The notes: generated from the sequence alone by a model not told the origin. 64,000 nucleotides of DNA from Panonychus citri (GCF_014898815.1 NW_026515543.1:1178001-1242000), one strand, 5' to 3'; shown: positions 1 through 12,881, numbered from the stretch's first letter. Made by a program: numbers and translations.

Positions 1-2289
1 TTTCCGGTTTTCGGTGAGAAAGTAAGCAAAAAAACAAGAGTGAGAAAATTTTTCTGAATACTCAGCAACCTCATGAATTATAATGATTGAAGAAAATGAT
101 CTTGATTATGATGATTATTATTATAAATATCAATAATAACTTTTTACAACAGTATAATTGATAACCTCGTTGTTAGCACGTAAATAATGCTCAGAGCTTA
201 CATGATAACCATGGTTAGAATTTGAAATAATCTAATAATAAGGTGCGGTGGTAAAATTGATTGCGTTAGTTGATATTATCATCTGAAATTTTTGTTTCTC
301 TCTCACTTTCGTTTATAACTGAAAATGAATTTATAATTCAGATGCATGGAAATGTATTCAGCCATTAACCACATCCGTTAACCTCAATGTGTTGCTATAA
401 TATCAATACCCTGGATAATTTATATATCATCATGTTGGTTTTTCGTGGATTTTCATGAACATCATCAAAATTATCATCATGATGAATTTGTTACTGTAAA
501 TAAGAAAAAAGATTCAATATCAACTTTCCTTCATCTCAAGATAACTTTAGATCTCCCCTCATTTATTTCAACTGGTTAATCAACATTCACCATAGTTACA
601 TGTTGTTACAGAATTTACATCTGAATCAGCTGATTGTTGAGCGGCCTTTCTTAATTCCAACTGAGTTTTTGGTAAACTTTTAGAGTAAATTTCATGGTAT
701 TAGCATGAGAAACCTTATTGATTATATTCTAGAAAATTTTTCTCTTAAAATGAATTCGATAATATTAATGGTAACCAAAGATTAGAGTTCTAAAGAAAAA
801 AAAATCACATTGAAAGTAAAGAATATGCTGAATTTTCATGAAATCAAAATCTCTTTTTCTTTCTGTTTCTGTCATGAACTTTTTCTGAACTTTTCATTAC
901 CTTCTTCGAACCAAAGTGATATTTTCTTATTCTTTTGTATGGAAACAATTTCCCTAGACACTAATCTTTCATTAGGAAACTAAGGTTTGCATCTTTCGAT
1001 TCTTGGTTTCAAGAATGATTTTACCATGTATTCTTACATCAAGCATAATGAACTTTCAATGAAGTTCTGTAAGTTCTATAAGTTCTGGTGTAATTTCAAG
1101 ATTTAACTAGATCTTTTCATTTATTGATCTCATTAGAAACTTTGTGACTTTTTGTCTAATCAATTAGCTTGTGATAATTGTTTCACCATTTTGATTCACC
1201 TAATTCAATAAAAATATTTTCTCAATCAGTTCAGTTCATTGGTTTGTAAAAATGTTTACTTACATTTAGTATTCATTGTTTTTTTTCTCTTGCATCATGA
1301 TTATGATAATAATCATCTTGATGTTCAATCATGCAACTTCATTCATCCAATTGGATGAAAATAATACAGTTGATTTTGTTTAAGGTGAAATAAATAATAA
1401 TATGAAAATAACAATGAATCTCATGATGAACCTGATTTCAAATATATACACTATGAAAATTGAATCAATTGGATAAATGTTATGATAATAAAATTCAATG
1501 ATTAGTATTATTACAATAACAACATGCTCCCTGATAATATTCATGATGAAAATTTAGTTAGATACTGAATCGAATTTCTAATTTATCTTAATGATTTCGT
1601 TTTCTTATTCAATTAGCATAGAATTTTTTTCTCTCTCTCTCTCTTGTTGTTTCGATTTCAATTTGATAACAGTTATCATGAGCTCTTTTTGGAAAAGGTT
1701 GAACATATCTGATAGAATTTTGGAATATTAGAGAAAAGATTTTTTTTTCTCTTCACAAATTCAGAAAGAACAAAAAGTTCAGAGCCAAATTCAAACAAAG
1801 ACAAATGTTTAAACATCTTCCATGAGGAAACCATTAATGTCACCTTTATATGTTTAAACGGTTGGAAAACAGAAAAAAAAGTTCTGTAAGAGAAGAAAAA
1901 AATTTCTGTCAGAATTTTCGATAAACATTATTTACAGAATTATTTTTTTAACTGAATGGTTTATCTTCTTTCATGAACTATATTTTTACTGAGCTTGTGA
2001 TCTTTTTTCCTGCTAACAATATCATCATTACATATTCCGATGAAAAAGGGAAAGAGAAAAAATGGAAATTTGAAAATTTCGAAATTCAATAAGTTAGAAA
2101 AATTTTCCAAGAACTTATTATTAGTTATGAAAATCGCGAACTGGAAAGAAAACTTTTTCCTCTTCTTCTAATATTTGCCTCTTGCATATCTGTATCTAGA
2201 ACATTTCTTATTAATAAATATTATTTTCGAGCTGATTTAGTTTCGATCCAAATACAAATCTCGAAGGTGTGATAAAAGAAGAGCAGAGA

Positions 2290-2291
<2 letters not shown>

Positions 2292-2360
<69 letters not shown>
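2292..2360. repeat. (GA)n microsatellite, about 69 bp
   Basis: An almost pure GA dinucleotide run, the longest in the left part of the window. It lies about 40 bp before the tandem repeat at 2401. The open frame across it (Arg-Glu repeat) is a by-product of the microsatellite. Confidence 0.95.
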
Positions 2361-2362
<2 letters not shown>

Positions 2363-2400
2363 TCATTAGGGTAGAGAGCGGAAAAGTCGACTCGACATTA

Positions 2401-2726
2401 ATGCTTTTTTCTTTTGTTTTGTTTCGGAAATTTTTGCTTTTCGAAAAAAATATTCAAAGTTAATCTCGATCCATTTATTATTATTTGTTTTCCATGAATC
2501 ATGACCCTGTATCTCTTTCTCTCGTCATTTTGAGAAAGAGAACTATTCTAACCTTCCCGTTATGCTTTTTCTTTTGTTTTGTTTCGGAAATTTTTGCTTT
2601 TCGAAAAAAATATTCAAAGTTAATCTCGATCCATTTATTATTATTTGTTTTCCATGAATCATGACCCTGTATCTCTTTCTCTCGTCATTTTGAGAAAGAG
2701 AAATAACTATTCTAACCTTCCCCGTT
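2401..2726. repeat. Direct tandem repeat, two units of about 163 bp
   Basis: Unit 1 is 2401-2561 and unit 2 is 2562-2726. Both start ATGCTTTTT, share a long identical core, and end in CTATTCTAACCTTCC(C)CGTT. The only differences seen are one T in the first T-run, an inserted AATA near the end and one C. The near identity points to a recent duplication. No coding function is visible. Confidence 0.9.
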
Positions 2727-5700
2727 AGTTTGAAATCTCTGAATATATGTACATGTATATTCTGTGGTGGGAGAAAAGAGGAAGAAAGAAAAATCCATTA
2801 TTCTTGCCTAAAATTCAGTATTATTATTTTGGATACATTCACCTCGCTAGTGTTTATTCATATACCTTACCTGCAACAATTCATATTTGTATGTATAAAG
2901 TTCAAGTGCCTTGAGGAATACCCATTTTGAACTACACCAATTGCATGATTACAGGGTGAGAAGGTGATAGAAATAAGGTATTCATGTTATTTTTCACTTG
3001 AACGCTTTTCCAATCTTTTCACTCTTTTCCATCTCATGTAATACATTTGCCAATTCTACATTCATATTGTGAAAACTGTTCTTCATATCATAAAGAGGAA
3101 CAACCATACAAAAGTCTTACAGAACTTTTCTCTTTCTCTCTCTTATTCTATTCAGTTCAAATTTTGTTCTCACTTTTATCACTATGTGAAAGTGTTAATA
3201 GGTATTCAGGTTATATTATCCATGATTATTCAATGAAAATATAAAATGAATAAATCAACAGCATGACGATGACAATGATAACCTCAAGATAATATGTTGA
3301 AAAGAATAAGATTTTTTCCTTCTCAAAGTAAAGCTTGTAAAGGCTCATCTCTTTTTCATGAACCAAGCCTGTAGGTAAAGGATAAGATAATATTAATAAA
3401 ATGATTGATAAACTAACTAATCATTGGCTTAGCATTCTGAATTATTATTTGTCAATCAAACAATTCTGAACTGAATCAGTTTCAATATTTCTGTAAGATT
3501 TATTTCTCTCAATGCACAATTTCAAATGATAAGTTAATGTTTACCTTTCAATGTGCTGGTCATTTCTTACTTTCCCTTCCCCCATCGCTTTTTCAATGGG
3601 TTTTTTTTCTGGTCAAGAATGATATTTATCTTGTATACTGATATTAAAGATGAAGAAGAAAAAAAAATACTTGAATACCTTCAGACATATTCTGATTCCC
3701 CCACGGCGGAGTAAAAAATAAGAGCCGGTTGTCAAACCATAAGCAAAGAATCAACTTGGTTATATGTCAACTTTCAAGTGTTTGGTCAAGTTGATTGTAC
3801 AGTATGATCATGATTAAGATAAGTAAATAATAAACCATGATACTTGAAGGTTATCATGGTTTTCAAGGGGGTTGGGAAAGAGACTGGGGTAGGTATCACA
3901 CTGGTGGTTTTGAAAAGTTCTTTTATCCTCCTCCTTGTATTTATCTCTTCGATAAAAGTTAATACATGTATTTGAATGTACATCTTACATTTCTTGAGAT
4001 GGAAAGAGGAGAAAAAGTTCATTTTAAAATGATGATTCTTTGAGCTGAGGATAGAAAATTCTAAGGGTGTGGTTGAGAGCTTCAATTCTGCTGAATTTTT
4101 TTTTCTTCTCCCCTGTCATTGAGCCTTCAATTTCGAATTTAAATTTGAATAATTTTCATTTGTAATTCCACAAAAGAAATTATGAAAGATTTATTTTTTC
4201 TTTCGATAATGTAAATGAGTTAATCTTATCATATAATTTCTTCTGATTGGAAAATAAAATGAATATTTCTTTGGAGAACAATAAATAGAGAAATGATAAG
4301 ATGAATCAGAGAAAAAGTTAAGATGATACGATGGTTTTAGGATTATCATGGTGAAACATGAAAATGTAATCAGGTAATAGAAATAATAATAATTCGAATG
4401 TTTTATTCTCTTCTGTTCCCATTTTACTATGAAAAAAGAAGAAAAACAGAAATTAAATCTAAAGGTATTTCATTCTGTTAAACAATAAACTATGAGAGAT
4501 TTTTTTCCTTCCTGTATCAATAAAGTCCTAAAGTTTATGATAATTTCATTCTGAATTATCATCATATTTTTTTTGATATCATAAATAGAAATGAATCTTT
4601 ATGAGAGATAAAATATTTTCATTTTAAGATTTCATAGGGTACATGAAGGAACTGATCATGTAAATAATAATCCTTTTTTCTTCAGTTATTTTCTTTTTCT
4701 AATGGAAATACAGAATCGTCAGATTATCATCATCATGATACCATTAAGATCAATGTGAAAGGTATTATGATGATCATGATAGTAAAACAAGTAAACATGA
4801 TGATAGTTATTACTTTGATTCACTAGTTTCCTGAATATTGAATAAAGATTTTTTTAGGATTGAATATTATTATTTTATTTCTTTTTTTTTCCATTCAATA
4901 AATTCATCTTTAAGTTTTTGCATACGCTACATTGAATAACCTCTTGTCATCATGTAAATCATCATCCTCTCATCTCTATCTCTCATGAATTATTTTGGAC
5001 AAAATGAATTATTATAATGGGAAAATGATAATAATCATTATCTTCATCAGAGTAATCAATTTACCGCCATTCAATTGGTTAGAAACAATAACATTATCGT
5101 AAACAACTTGATGATTAATTTTGATTGTTATCATGTAAACATCATGTCACTGAGAGTGGGAGGTGAGAGAGAGAGAGAGAGATTGGTTTTTGTAAGGTAA
5201 TTGAATATTATGTAAATTTTATATTTCAAGAGTTCCCATTCAATAAATTCAATCTTCCTGGCTTGAATCATACCTGTGTATTATTTTAAATGAAATTAAA
5301 TTGATGAACAATTTAATTGTTGGATTTTTGATTCATGTTTTCATTGCAGTTTACATGATTCTCATAAATGAATTAACCCAACAGAAATTAGATTCAAGTT
5401 TGATTGATTTTATTGTGATGAATTTGAAAATTGATTGAAATGATTATTCAGCTTGTCAGCTCGCTGATTGTTACAATTGTTGCTCTGGTTTTTAATTTAC
5501 TTTACTTAATGAGAGACTGAAAGTTTGTCATGTTCATGTGTGTCATAGTGATTGTCACTGATTATGATTGATTATTATATTTGATCATTTGGATTTGTTT
5601 TTGTTGGTTTGTAAAATTTTTATTTGATTAATTCAATTGTTCAGATTTTGATTATTTCTTGTTTTTTCATACAACTTAAATGAATTTGGATAAAGGTAAA

Positions 5701-6485
5701 TAACAATTTGTTGATCATCACGATCATGTTTTACTGGATTGTTTCAATGGGGAAAATTTGATTTACTCAATCATTTTCATTGATTGTCTGGGTTTGAATT
5801 GAAAAACTAAGTAACTTTCATGGTGAAAAATGAAGATGATGAAATCAATTTGATATCAGCTCACGAAATTCAAGTTACTATTGGTGAAAGTAAATAAATT
5901 CAGTTTATCTTTATACTGGAACTACAAGTTATCTACCCAAAGTATTACAATCAAAGTTCAGATTGTTGTTCAAACTTTGATTCAAAGTGTATTTCATGGT
6001 ATAAATATTAAAGATTAATCTGATCATGATAAAATAAAAAGAGAGAGAGAGATGTCTCAAGTTATATAAAGTCATAGGTGAAAAATTTAGATTACACTTA
6101 TCAGGAAGATAAATTCAATGATCATGATAACTTTGAAATGTACTTCATGATGAATTCAAGAAACGGTCAAGATAAGTGAAGCGATAAGTTTGAAGTAGCC
6201 TGAAACTCAGGAATGAGATAATGTCAAGATAAACTGATCGAAATGACTAAATAACTAAAACGAATCAGTAAGGAAATTGAATCAAGATCAATTTCGTTAC
6301 AGTTAACTTTTTGATATAAAATCAATGTGAAAAACAACTGATGAAATTTTTACAACTCGAAAACAAAAAGTTTTCCAACTTTGTTTTGTCGAAATCAGCA
6401 AGAATTTAAATAATAATAATAAGATAAACTTGATTGTTTTACTTGGTTATGTTAATAGACAATGAAGATAGTGTAATTTTCATAC

Positions 6486-7042
6486 CGATAACTTCAAGAT
6501 AAACGATTGTGTTTATGGTTCTTGACCAACGAAAGTCAACTCGACATCGATATGCACCATTATCCTCCTCTCGAACTGGTTTGATTATTAGGAATGCAAA
6601 TTGGACGGTAATGTTGAACGAAACTCTACCTTTTAGATAATCACTTGTAAACCTATTGGCGGTTGTAAGGTTTGAACTTGAATTACGAGCATCGACTGTA
6701 TAAATGGGTGAACCTTGGGTATCACCTTTATACCAGAAAATGGTGGTCACTGCATCATTAGAGGTCGAAGATGAAATGTTACAAGGTAGTTCAACTTTAC
6801 CATCAATTAAGGCTTTGTATTTGGACCCAGAGATTTCAGATAACACTAAACTTGATGTTGTTGTTGTTATTGCCGAGGAGGTGACAGATGATCCTGATCC
6901 TGCTGGTGGTGACCGAGGGTTGAATTAATTGGGTTAAAAGTGTAACAATCAAGGTGATTAAGGTTGAAACTTTGATATCATGATAACGATTGGAGTAATA
7001 ATATATGTTGAAATAACAATAAACGCTTGTTGATTTGGTCAT
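6486..7042 (-). CDS. Sidestep-like immunoglobulin protein, 5' part only
   Basis: A V-type Ig domain is encoded between about 6880 and 6486. The B-strand cysteine is in VELPCN, followed by WYKGD and PIYTVDAR; the F-strand cysteine is in GAYRCRVDFRWS. The pair WYK..PIY..D.R with YRCRVDFR.S is the signature of the first Ig domain of arthropod Sidestep proteins, cell-surface axon-guidance partners of Beat proteins. The exon ends at 6486 before GTATG (phase 1); later exons are outside the window. Upstream, an ATG at 7042 opens a hydrophobic stretch (VSTLITLIVTLL) that could be the signal peptide, but it is one frame off the Ig frame. The Ig frame itself is open only back to 6924. A short unrecognised intron, a start exon further upstream, or a frameshift could explain this. 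The Ig call is firm; the 5' end is not. Confidence 0.65.
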
Positions 7043-8645
7043 GATTTAAGGTTTTCTTTTGAACAATTTAGTTAAAACGATTGATAATTTACATTCAATG
7101 CTGTTAATTATGATTATTATTACTAATTTTCATAGTAGTTAACACAAATTGGAAACAATTTAATCACTTATTTTAACAATTTAAATATTATAATACAAAA
7201 TGAAAACTTTTTACCAATAGTTGGCAAATTGTCACATTTCACACAAAATTACAAGTATCATTAACACTCTGGATTCAAATTTAATTACTAATTGTTGTTC
7301 TTCTTAAGTTTGGATTTGGTTTAATTAAGAAATCTACATCTAAAGTTTGAAAGAAAATGAATTAAATGAATAAGGAATCGAGAGTTTTGAACAAAATTGA
7401 AGTTCGAAGCTTAAAAATAAACTTGACTTCAACTTTTACTCCGATGTTTTTGTTCACACTCGAAGTGAAAAGGTTGATCTTTTTGTTCATATGAAGAGAA
7501 ATTCATTGTAACATGATAACTGAATTCTTCCTGTGAATCATATGCTGCCATCTGAATGCTTTGTAAATGGAGAGGGAAATGTTCATCTTTGCAATGATCA
7601 AAGGAAAATGTTGATCATGTCAACTGAGGTTCAGTTTAGAGTCTGACATTTTATCCGCTGAATCAACAGATAAGATCTAATCCAATTCAATAGATTGTAT
7701 TAATTATCAAGTCAGTTCGTAGTTAATCATCAATCAAATTGATGTTTACCAAATTATATTTTTATTCAAGTCATCTAATTGCTATAAAATTGATTACTTG
7801 CTCATGAGTAACCAATTTCAGATTTGAATGAAAGTTCTGACAAAACATTGTCCATGTTCATTAATCTCATGAAATTTTGAATTCAACTGTAAAAGATTGA
7901 CTACAACTTTCGATATTCAATTGAACTTTGAGCTGTGAGTCTGAATGATTGATGTTCAGAAGACAAAAACTTTCCCACCTTCAATTGAAATCCACCACGA
8001 ATAAAATCCCGCTCCCATTGAACTCTCTCTCTCTCTCTCTCTCTCCTCATTACCCAACAAATCAACAATCACCATGGTGAGATCGATAATTTATTATTTC
8101 TCATTTTCCAACAAACAATTTGAAACATTAACCATTTCGTATCTAATATTTTTCAATTGGTCAACAATTGTTATCGTCCAATTGTCTTCCTCTACCTGTG
8201 TTTTTATATCTCATTAACCCCACCCTTCTTGACCACCACCACGTATCAGTTTGTATCCAATTAGTTTGTAAAAAAAAGTTTCTCATTAAGAATGACAATT
8301 AATAAGATTATCAATAACATCTAAGACAATCAACTTCTACACATTTCCAATCAATCCAAAATGTTAATCAACTGTTAACTTTAATCATCATTAAGAAGGT
8401 TTAATTATTTCAAATGGAATATTGAAAATATTAATATTGTAGAAATTAAATTAATATCTTCATTGTGATTCCATGGAAACAGAATAATTCTCATATTGAA
8501 TAAAACTCCCACCATCATGATCCAGTTATTAATTCATTTTTTATTGAATTATCATGAGAGGTTAATAGCAGTTATCGTCAATTAATTGTCTCCAATGATG
8601 ATATTCAAGATGATAGAGATGATAATCATCTTGTAACCAGATAAC
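7043..8645. other. Intergenic region between divergent genes
   Basis: About 1.6 kb separates the minus-strand sidestep-like gene from the plus-strand cystin-like gene. It is AT-rich, with a (CT)n microsatellite at about 8023-8044. It should hold both promoters, but no core promoter element can be assigned with confidence. Confidence 0.4.
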
Positions 8646-10404
8646 ATGGGATTGTCTTCAAGTAAAGATGAATTCAAATCCATTTCCGTGACTGATTATG
8701 ATTCTGAAATATTATTTGACTCAATAAATAACAATAACAATCAACTTAATCATAGTGAATTGTTGGTTAAATCACCTCACGAAATATTAGTTGATCATAA
8801 TGGTGATCAATTGATAACTGGATCAACTAAACTGTTGTCTTCAATAAATTGTCAACATCCAATTGAATCATATTATAATAATGGTGATGGTGATTTAATT
8901 GGTGATCAGCCAAATCAGAAACAATTAAAAAGTAAATTGTTTTCAAGTGAAACAAATCATAATAATAGTAAATTGTTTCCAAAGGATTTAAATGAGGAAA
9001 TGAATGATTTTCTTCATCTATTCAATTCAAATCAAACTATTAACCAATCAAACAATAATCATCAAAATCATAACAATTTATTTTCATCACCAGTTACACT
9101 TAAAAGTGAAAACAAATTAAAGTTTTTCAATTCTAATCAAAGGGATCAAATTAGATTCCCAATTATGGATCAAGTTGATATTGTTGGTGAATTAAATTGC
9201 CACAAACCGTTAACACCATCGGATAGTTTTGAAGAACCAGTAATGACCCCTGGTCAGTTCGGTAACAAAGGTGCCAAGGGTAGAGATGAAGATGAAGATG
9301 ATGATGTGACGGTCGATATTAAATCCGAAGATGATAATAAAAAGGAAACTGATCAAGTGATTTCGGAGATTAATCAATTGTTGTCGGAACCTGATGATCT
9401 ATTAACACCCTCACCTTATACCTGGAGAAGAGGCCGATCCTTAGGTAATATAATCGACGATAAGAATGTAAGTCAAATGGAAAAATCAAAATTCGATAAT
9501 CAAAAAGTTCTAACCAATTCGATAAATTATTGTCTTAGAATTGATTCAAATTGTGTTGACAATCTATTGGTTGATTGTCTAAATTGTTTTACTCTCATTA
9601 AACTTATTCCAAATGAGCAATCAAACAATTAATCAAATTTAATTGTAAAAATTTTTGATTGTTGAGCGATTACAATTGTTACTTTTAAATTGTTCCGAAA
9701 AATTGATTGAATCATTTTCTGTGAAGGTTACAATTTAAATATCACTTTCTGATTAATGATTTACCTTTCAATGATTATATTGATTAATTGCCAATTTCCT
9801 GTTGATTATTGATTAACCAATTAATTTGTTGGTTGTTATTTTTTTTTATTGCCATTTGATTATTTGTTTGATTTAGTTGATTAATCATTCCAGTTCCAGT
9901 GATAGATCAATGGACTCATTGTTGAAAAACTATCAAGATAATCAAATCAATCTTAATTGCGATGATCCAATTGATTATCCAGAAAAGGTAATCAGCTAAT
10001 AACCTAATTTCCTCTAATTGTTTGATTAGCGATAAATCACTAATTGATTAATAATTAATTTCTTAGAGCAATGATCATCTCCATCCACCATCATTGAACA
10101 GTTCAAATGTTAACACCGATGATCAACTTGAGGTAATTTAGAATCAAATTTCTTGATCATGATTAACTTAATCGTCTCATGTTTTTACGTTTATTTTAGT
10201 CAATTGAAGATCTGATTTGCAAAGAAATGAAAACCACAATTAAAAGTAAAATTAAATTCATTTATTCTGATTGATTCCATTTGATGAGTTAGTTTTAATT
10301 GCTTTTCTTTTGTATCATTTGATTTAGATAAACTTGATTCTTATGACGAATTGGAAAGAGAGTTAATTGATTCAATTGAATCAGAATATATTGGAACAAG
10401 TTGA
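8646..10404 (+). CDS. Cystin-like N-myristoylated acidic protein, 5 exons, 373 aa
   Basis: Exons: 8646-9467, 9877-9987, 10067-10132, 10200-10245 and 10328-10404. All junctions are GT..AG with matching phases (0, 0, 0, 1), giving 373 residues. The N-terminus MGLSSSK is a good N-myristoylation signal (Gly2, Ser6). The middle is low-complexity and Asn/Asp/Glu-rich (residues 20-240), then TPSPYTWRRGRSLG near 260. The C-terminus SYDELERELIDSIESEY resembles, from memory, the end of vertebrate cystin-1 (SYD..EE.L..SIEREY). Cystin also begins with a myristoylated MGS motif, is UNC119 cargo and associates with the primary cilium. A short LLSE motif near 246 may match cystin's LLDELL segment. Overall similarity is limited to the termini, so this could be convergent or another family. 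The exon structure is firm and the family name is tentative. Confidence 0.6.
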
Positions 10405-10966
10405 ATGTGAGATATGTTAATTGTATTGTAACTTTGCTGCCCTTTGGATATGGTAAACAATTAATTAGCCATTTGAAACAATTTAACCAATTGTAACTCC
10501 ATATTTTCAGTTCCCCGATCGTTAGTGAATGTGATTTGTTATTTGAATATACATTATATATAAATATTGATTTCGTAAAGTTAAATTGTTTCCATGGTTT
10601 TAATCACAATTATAAAACTGGATGATATTAGTTTATGATATATATTGATGGCCAACCGCTTGGATTGAGATTCATATGAGATAATCCAATGAATATTATG
10701 AATATAATCTCGCTGAGTGTTTGATAAAACCTTAACAAGTGCCAATACTTTGCTAATAATCAAGTAAATGTAAAAAAATGTTTAACCTCAAAGTAATTAA
10801 AGATCATGTTCACTGTATTAATTAGTTATTTGTAGTTCGTATTTTTTGTTCAGTGATGAGACAAAAAATATCACAATACTTTTCAAGTATCAACAATGAT
10901 GAATATGAAGAGGTTCCTTTTGATTAGAATTAAAAATTGGCCACAATTGGTTAAATCCTTGGATGG
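10405..10966. other. Intergenic, convergent 3' ends
   Basis: Lies between the stop of the cystin-like gene (plus) and the end of the truncated Nudix frame (minus). It would contain the 3' UTRs. A 60-codon frame at 10581-10763 on the minus strand shows no family features and does not match the C-terminal half of the neighbouring Nudix paralogue. Confidence 0.4.
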
Positions 10967-11413
10967 CTACTGGTTATGAATATAACCATTGTTTTCATGG
11001 GTAAGAGATTCACTTGGCATAGAAGTATAATTTATCTCCTCTTCCAGCTCCCTTTCCAATCCCTTTATTATATCACCAGTTTCATGAATCTCTTCGTATT
11101 TATTGCCAACAGCACCTCCAGGAAAGCCTAATTTTCCATCAAATCGTACCTGACACAAGCCGAAAATACATTCAGCATCGTTGTCAGTTATTTTACAGTA
11201 AAGTAAACAATGAGCTGCATGTAGGTAAGATGATTTGTCCTTTAATTGTAATGATTCATCCAAGGTTAATGGTCGAAGTTGCCGCTTGTTATCATTAACT
11301 GATGTACTTGAGCCAGATGAAGATGAAGATGATGATGATATTGTAGCTGACAATGAACGAGGAATACAAGCTCGAAATCCAATTAACTTGGGTACTAATG
11401 CGGCTAATAACAT
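10967..11413 (-). pseudogene. NUDT16-like Nudix gene, truncated after the Nudix box
   Basis: The 148-codon frame begins with a real ATG at 11413. It has a hydrophobic/Ser-rich N-terminus (residues 1-45) that could be a targeting peptide. It then follows the paralogue at 12066-12881 closely: TLDESLQLKDKSSYLHAAH, LLYCKI, VRFDGKLGFPGG and the Nudix helix LERELEEEINY (near 120-130). A stop (NGYIHNQ, then TAG) follows about 20 residues after the Nudix box. The C-terminal half of the fold, about 100 residues present in the neighbour, is missing. No splice donor or continuation in another frame was seen in the next 100 bases. The metal-binding Glu residues remain, so a short expressed protein cannot be excluded, but a 3'-truncated tandem duplicate is the simplest reading. 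Confidence 0.55.
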
Positions 11414-12065
11414 GGTAACGATTTTCCAATGATTGATGAAATATCCAAAAAGAGAATAGAATTAAACTTGAATAATAAAAATTTCTATGGAAATATTTTA
11501 GAAAAATACTAAAACCAAATTAGTTGATGTATTATAAATTTAATTAATCACAATTTTATTAAGAATCAAAAATTAAGCTTATCAACAGTTGGAGTTTCAT
11601 TCAACTATTAATGAAAATGAAGGAACTGATATGATATGATAATTACAAGTTAAGATGATGATCAGAATTAAATCAAGCAAGGGAATGAAACAGTTAATTG
11701 TTATCACAAAATTCAAGACAATCAGAGGCACAAGTTGTAAACAATTAAGAGAAACAATTAGTTGAAATGTTTTTGCTTATTAAAGGAAAACAATGTAATC
11801 AAATTGACGAATCACATTACGTAACCAATGGAAACCGAATTCAACTCTTTTGGCGGGAATTTTGAATTTCTAACTTCTCGAAGTGAATTAGAATCGAGTG
11901 ATAATTAACTGATTGTGACTGATTTTGAGTGGATTCTTTTAGGGGAAATCCAATCATCATATAGTATTTGATTGCTGAAGAGTGATTTTTTTTAACTGGG
12001 GATGGAAACATGGATCCTTTTTACTTGGATAATTGTTGGTGTTTTCGTTAATTGTTTTGATTGGT

Positions 12066-12881
12066 TTAATTCAACATTTCTTTCAATTTAGCTAAATAAT
12101 TTGGACTCATACAATTAAGGCGAACAAGTGAATCGAAAAGTTGACCTTTGGCTGTCCCTGTAGATTGTATAAATGGAAAAGAGAATTACTTTAATCATTG
12201 TTTCAATTGTAGTAAAAAGAGAGAGAGAGAGAGATCAATTTGATGAGGAAAATTAACTTTACCTGCAAATTTGTGGGATAAGAAATTGATTAGGAAAGTA
12301 CCTCTAATTGAATAGAAACGATAATCTGATTGTGCATCGATAAAATTAGGATCTATTAATGGAATTCTGAAAATACCAACTGATTCCAGGGGAAAATGAA
12401 TCGATCGAGTGTGATTAAGTTCACAATTAATGAATTCAAGGTGAGTGATTTGTTTCATGAAAAAATGGTGAACATTACATGAAGAGTTTGTCTCAGAATT
12501 AAGATTAATATCTTCCCTCAGGTAACTGGAAACATGAACGAAACCAGAATTATCTTCATGAGAAATATAATTAATCTCTTCGGCTAATTCTCGTCGTAAG
12601 CCGATCAACAGATGATCCAAAGTCGATAAAGGTTCATCATTTTCTCCAACTACTCCACCAGGAAAACCGATCAGTCCATCGAATCGAACTTGACCCAAAC
12701 CAAAATAACCCGAATGGTCAATTATCTTACAATAGAGTAAACAATGAGCTGCATGTCGATATCGAGTTTTATCATTTAATTTAAGTGCTTCATCTAAGGG
12801 AATCGATTTTAATCCCATTGAACTGTAATAAGGATTAACTGGATTACCTATGGTTTCATAATCAACTTCCGATTCAATCAT
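12066..12881 (-). CDS. NUDT16-like Nudix hydrolase, 236 aa, 2 exons
   Basis: Exons 12881-12263 and 12157-12066 are joined in phase 1 (donor GTAAAG; acceptor CTACAG). The ATG at 12881 is the first in frame; the frame is open a few codons further up but without ATG. Matches to NUDT16 (U8 snoRNA-decapping enzyme and (d)IDP hydrolase) include RHAAHCLLYCKI, GLGQVRFDGLIGFPGG (residues 65-80) and the Nudix helix LRRELAEEINY, whose Glu residues bind Mg2+/Mn2+. The second exon adds TAKGQLFDSLVRLN..YLAKLKEMLN, the helical C-terminus. At 236 residues it is somewhat longer than vertebrate NUDT16 (about 195). The family suggests removal of nucleotide caps from RNA or cleanup of inosine/xanthosine nucleotides. 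The truncated paralogue lies directly downstream on the same strand. The (GA)n tract near 12211-12233 lies inside the intron. Confidence 0.8.

Larger units (their letters stand above)
1..6485. other. Non-coding left flank, probable intron of the sidestep-like gene
   Basis: No convincing coding exon was seen in this stretch on either strand. Open frames of 60-100 codons occur (for example at 2269-2463, 2730-2930, 3047-3244 and 3786-4085), but they are low-complexity or match no family I recognise. The DNA is AT-rich with many TGATGA/TCATCA runs, short (GA)n tracts at about 5166-5182 and 6040-6052, a long (GA)n tract at 2292-2360 and a direct tandem repeat at 2401-2726. Because the sidestep-like Ig exon at 6486 ends in a splice donor and no later exon is visible, this stretch is most simply intron; the remaining exons would lie beyond the left edge. 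Confidence 0.5.

Noticed and set aside
2269..2463. 64-codon open frame rich in Arg-Glu
   Set aside because: Produced by the (GA)n microsatellite; no other coding signal.
3786..4085. 99-codon minus-strand open frame
   Set aside because: No start context, splice signals or family motif; AT-rich intron-like sequence.
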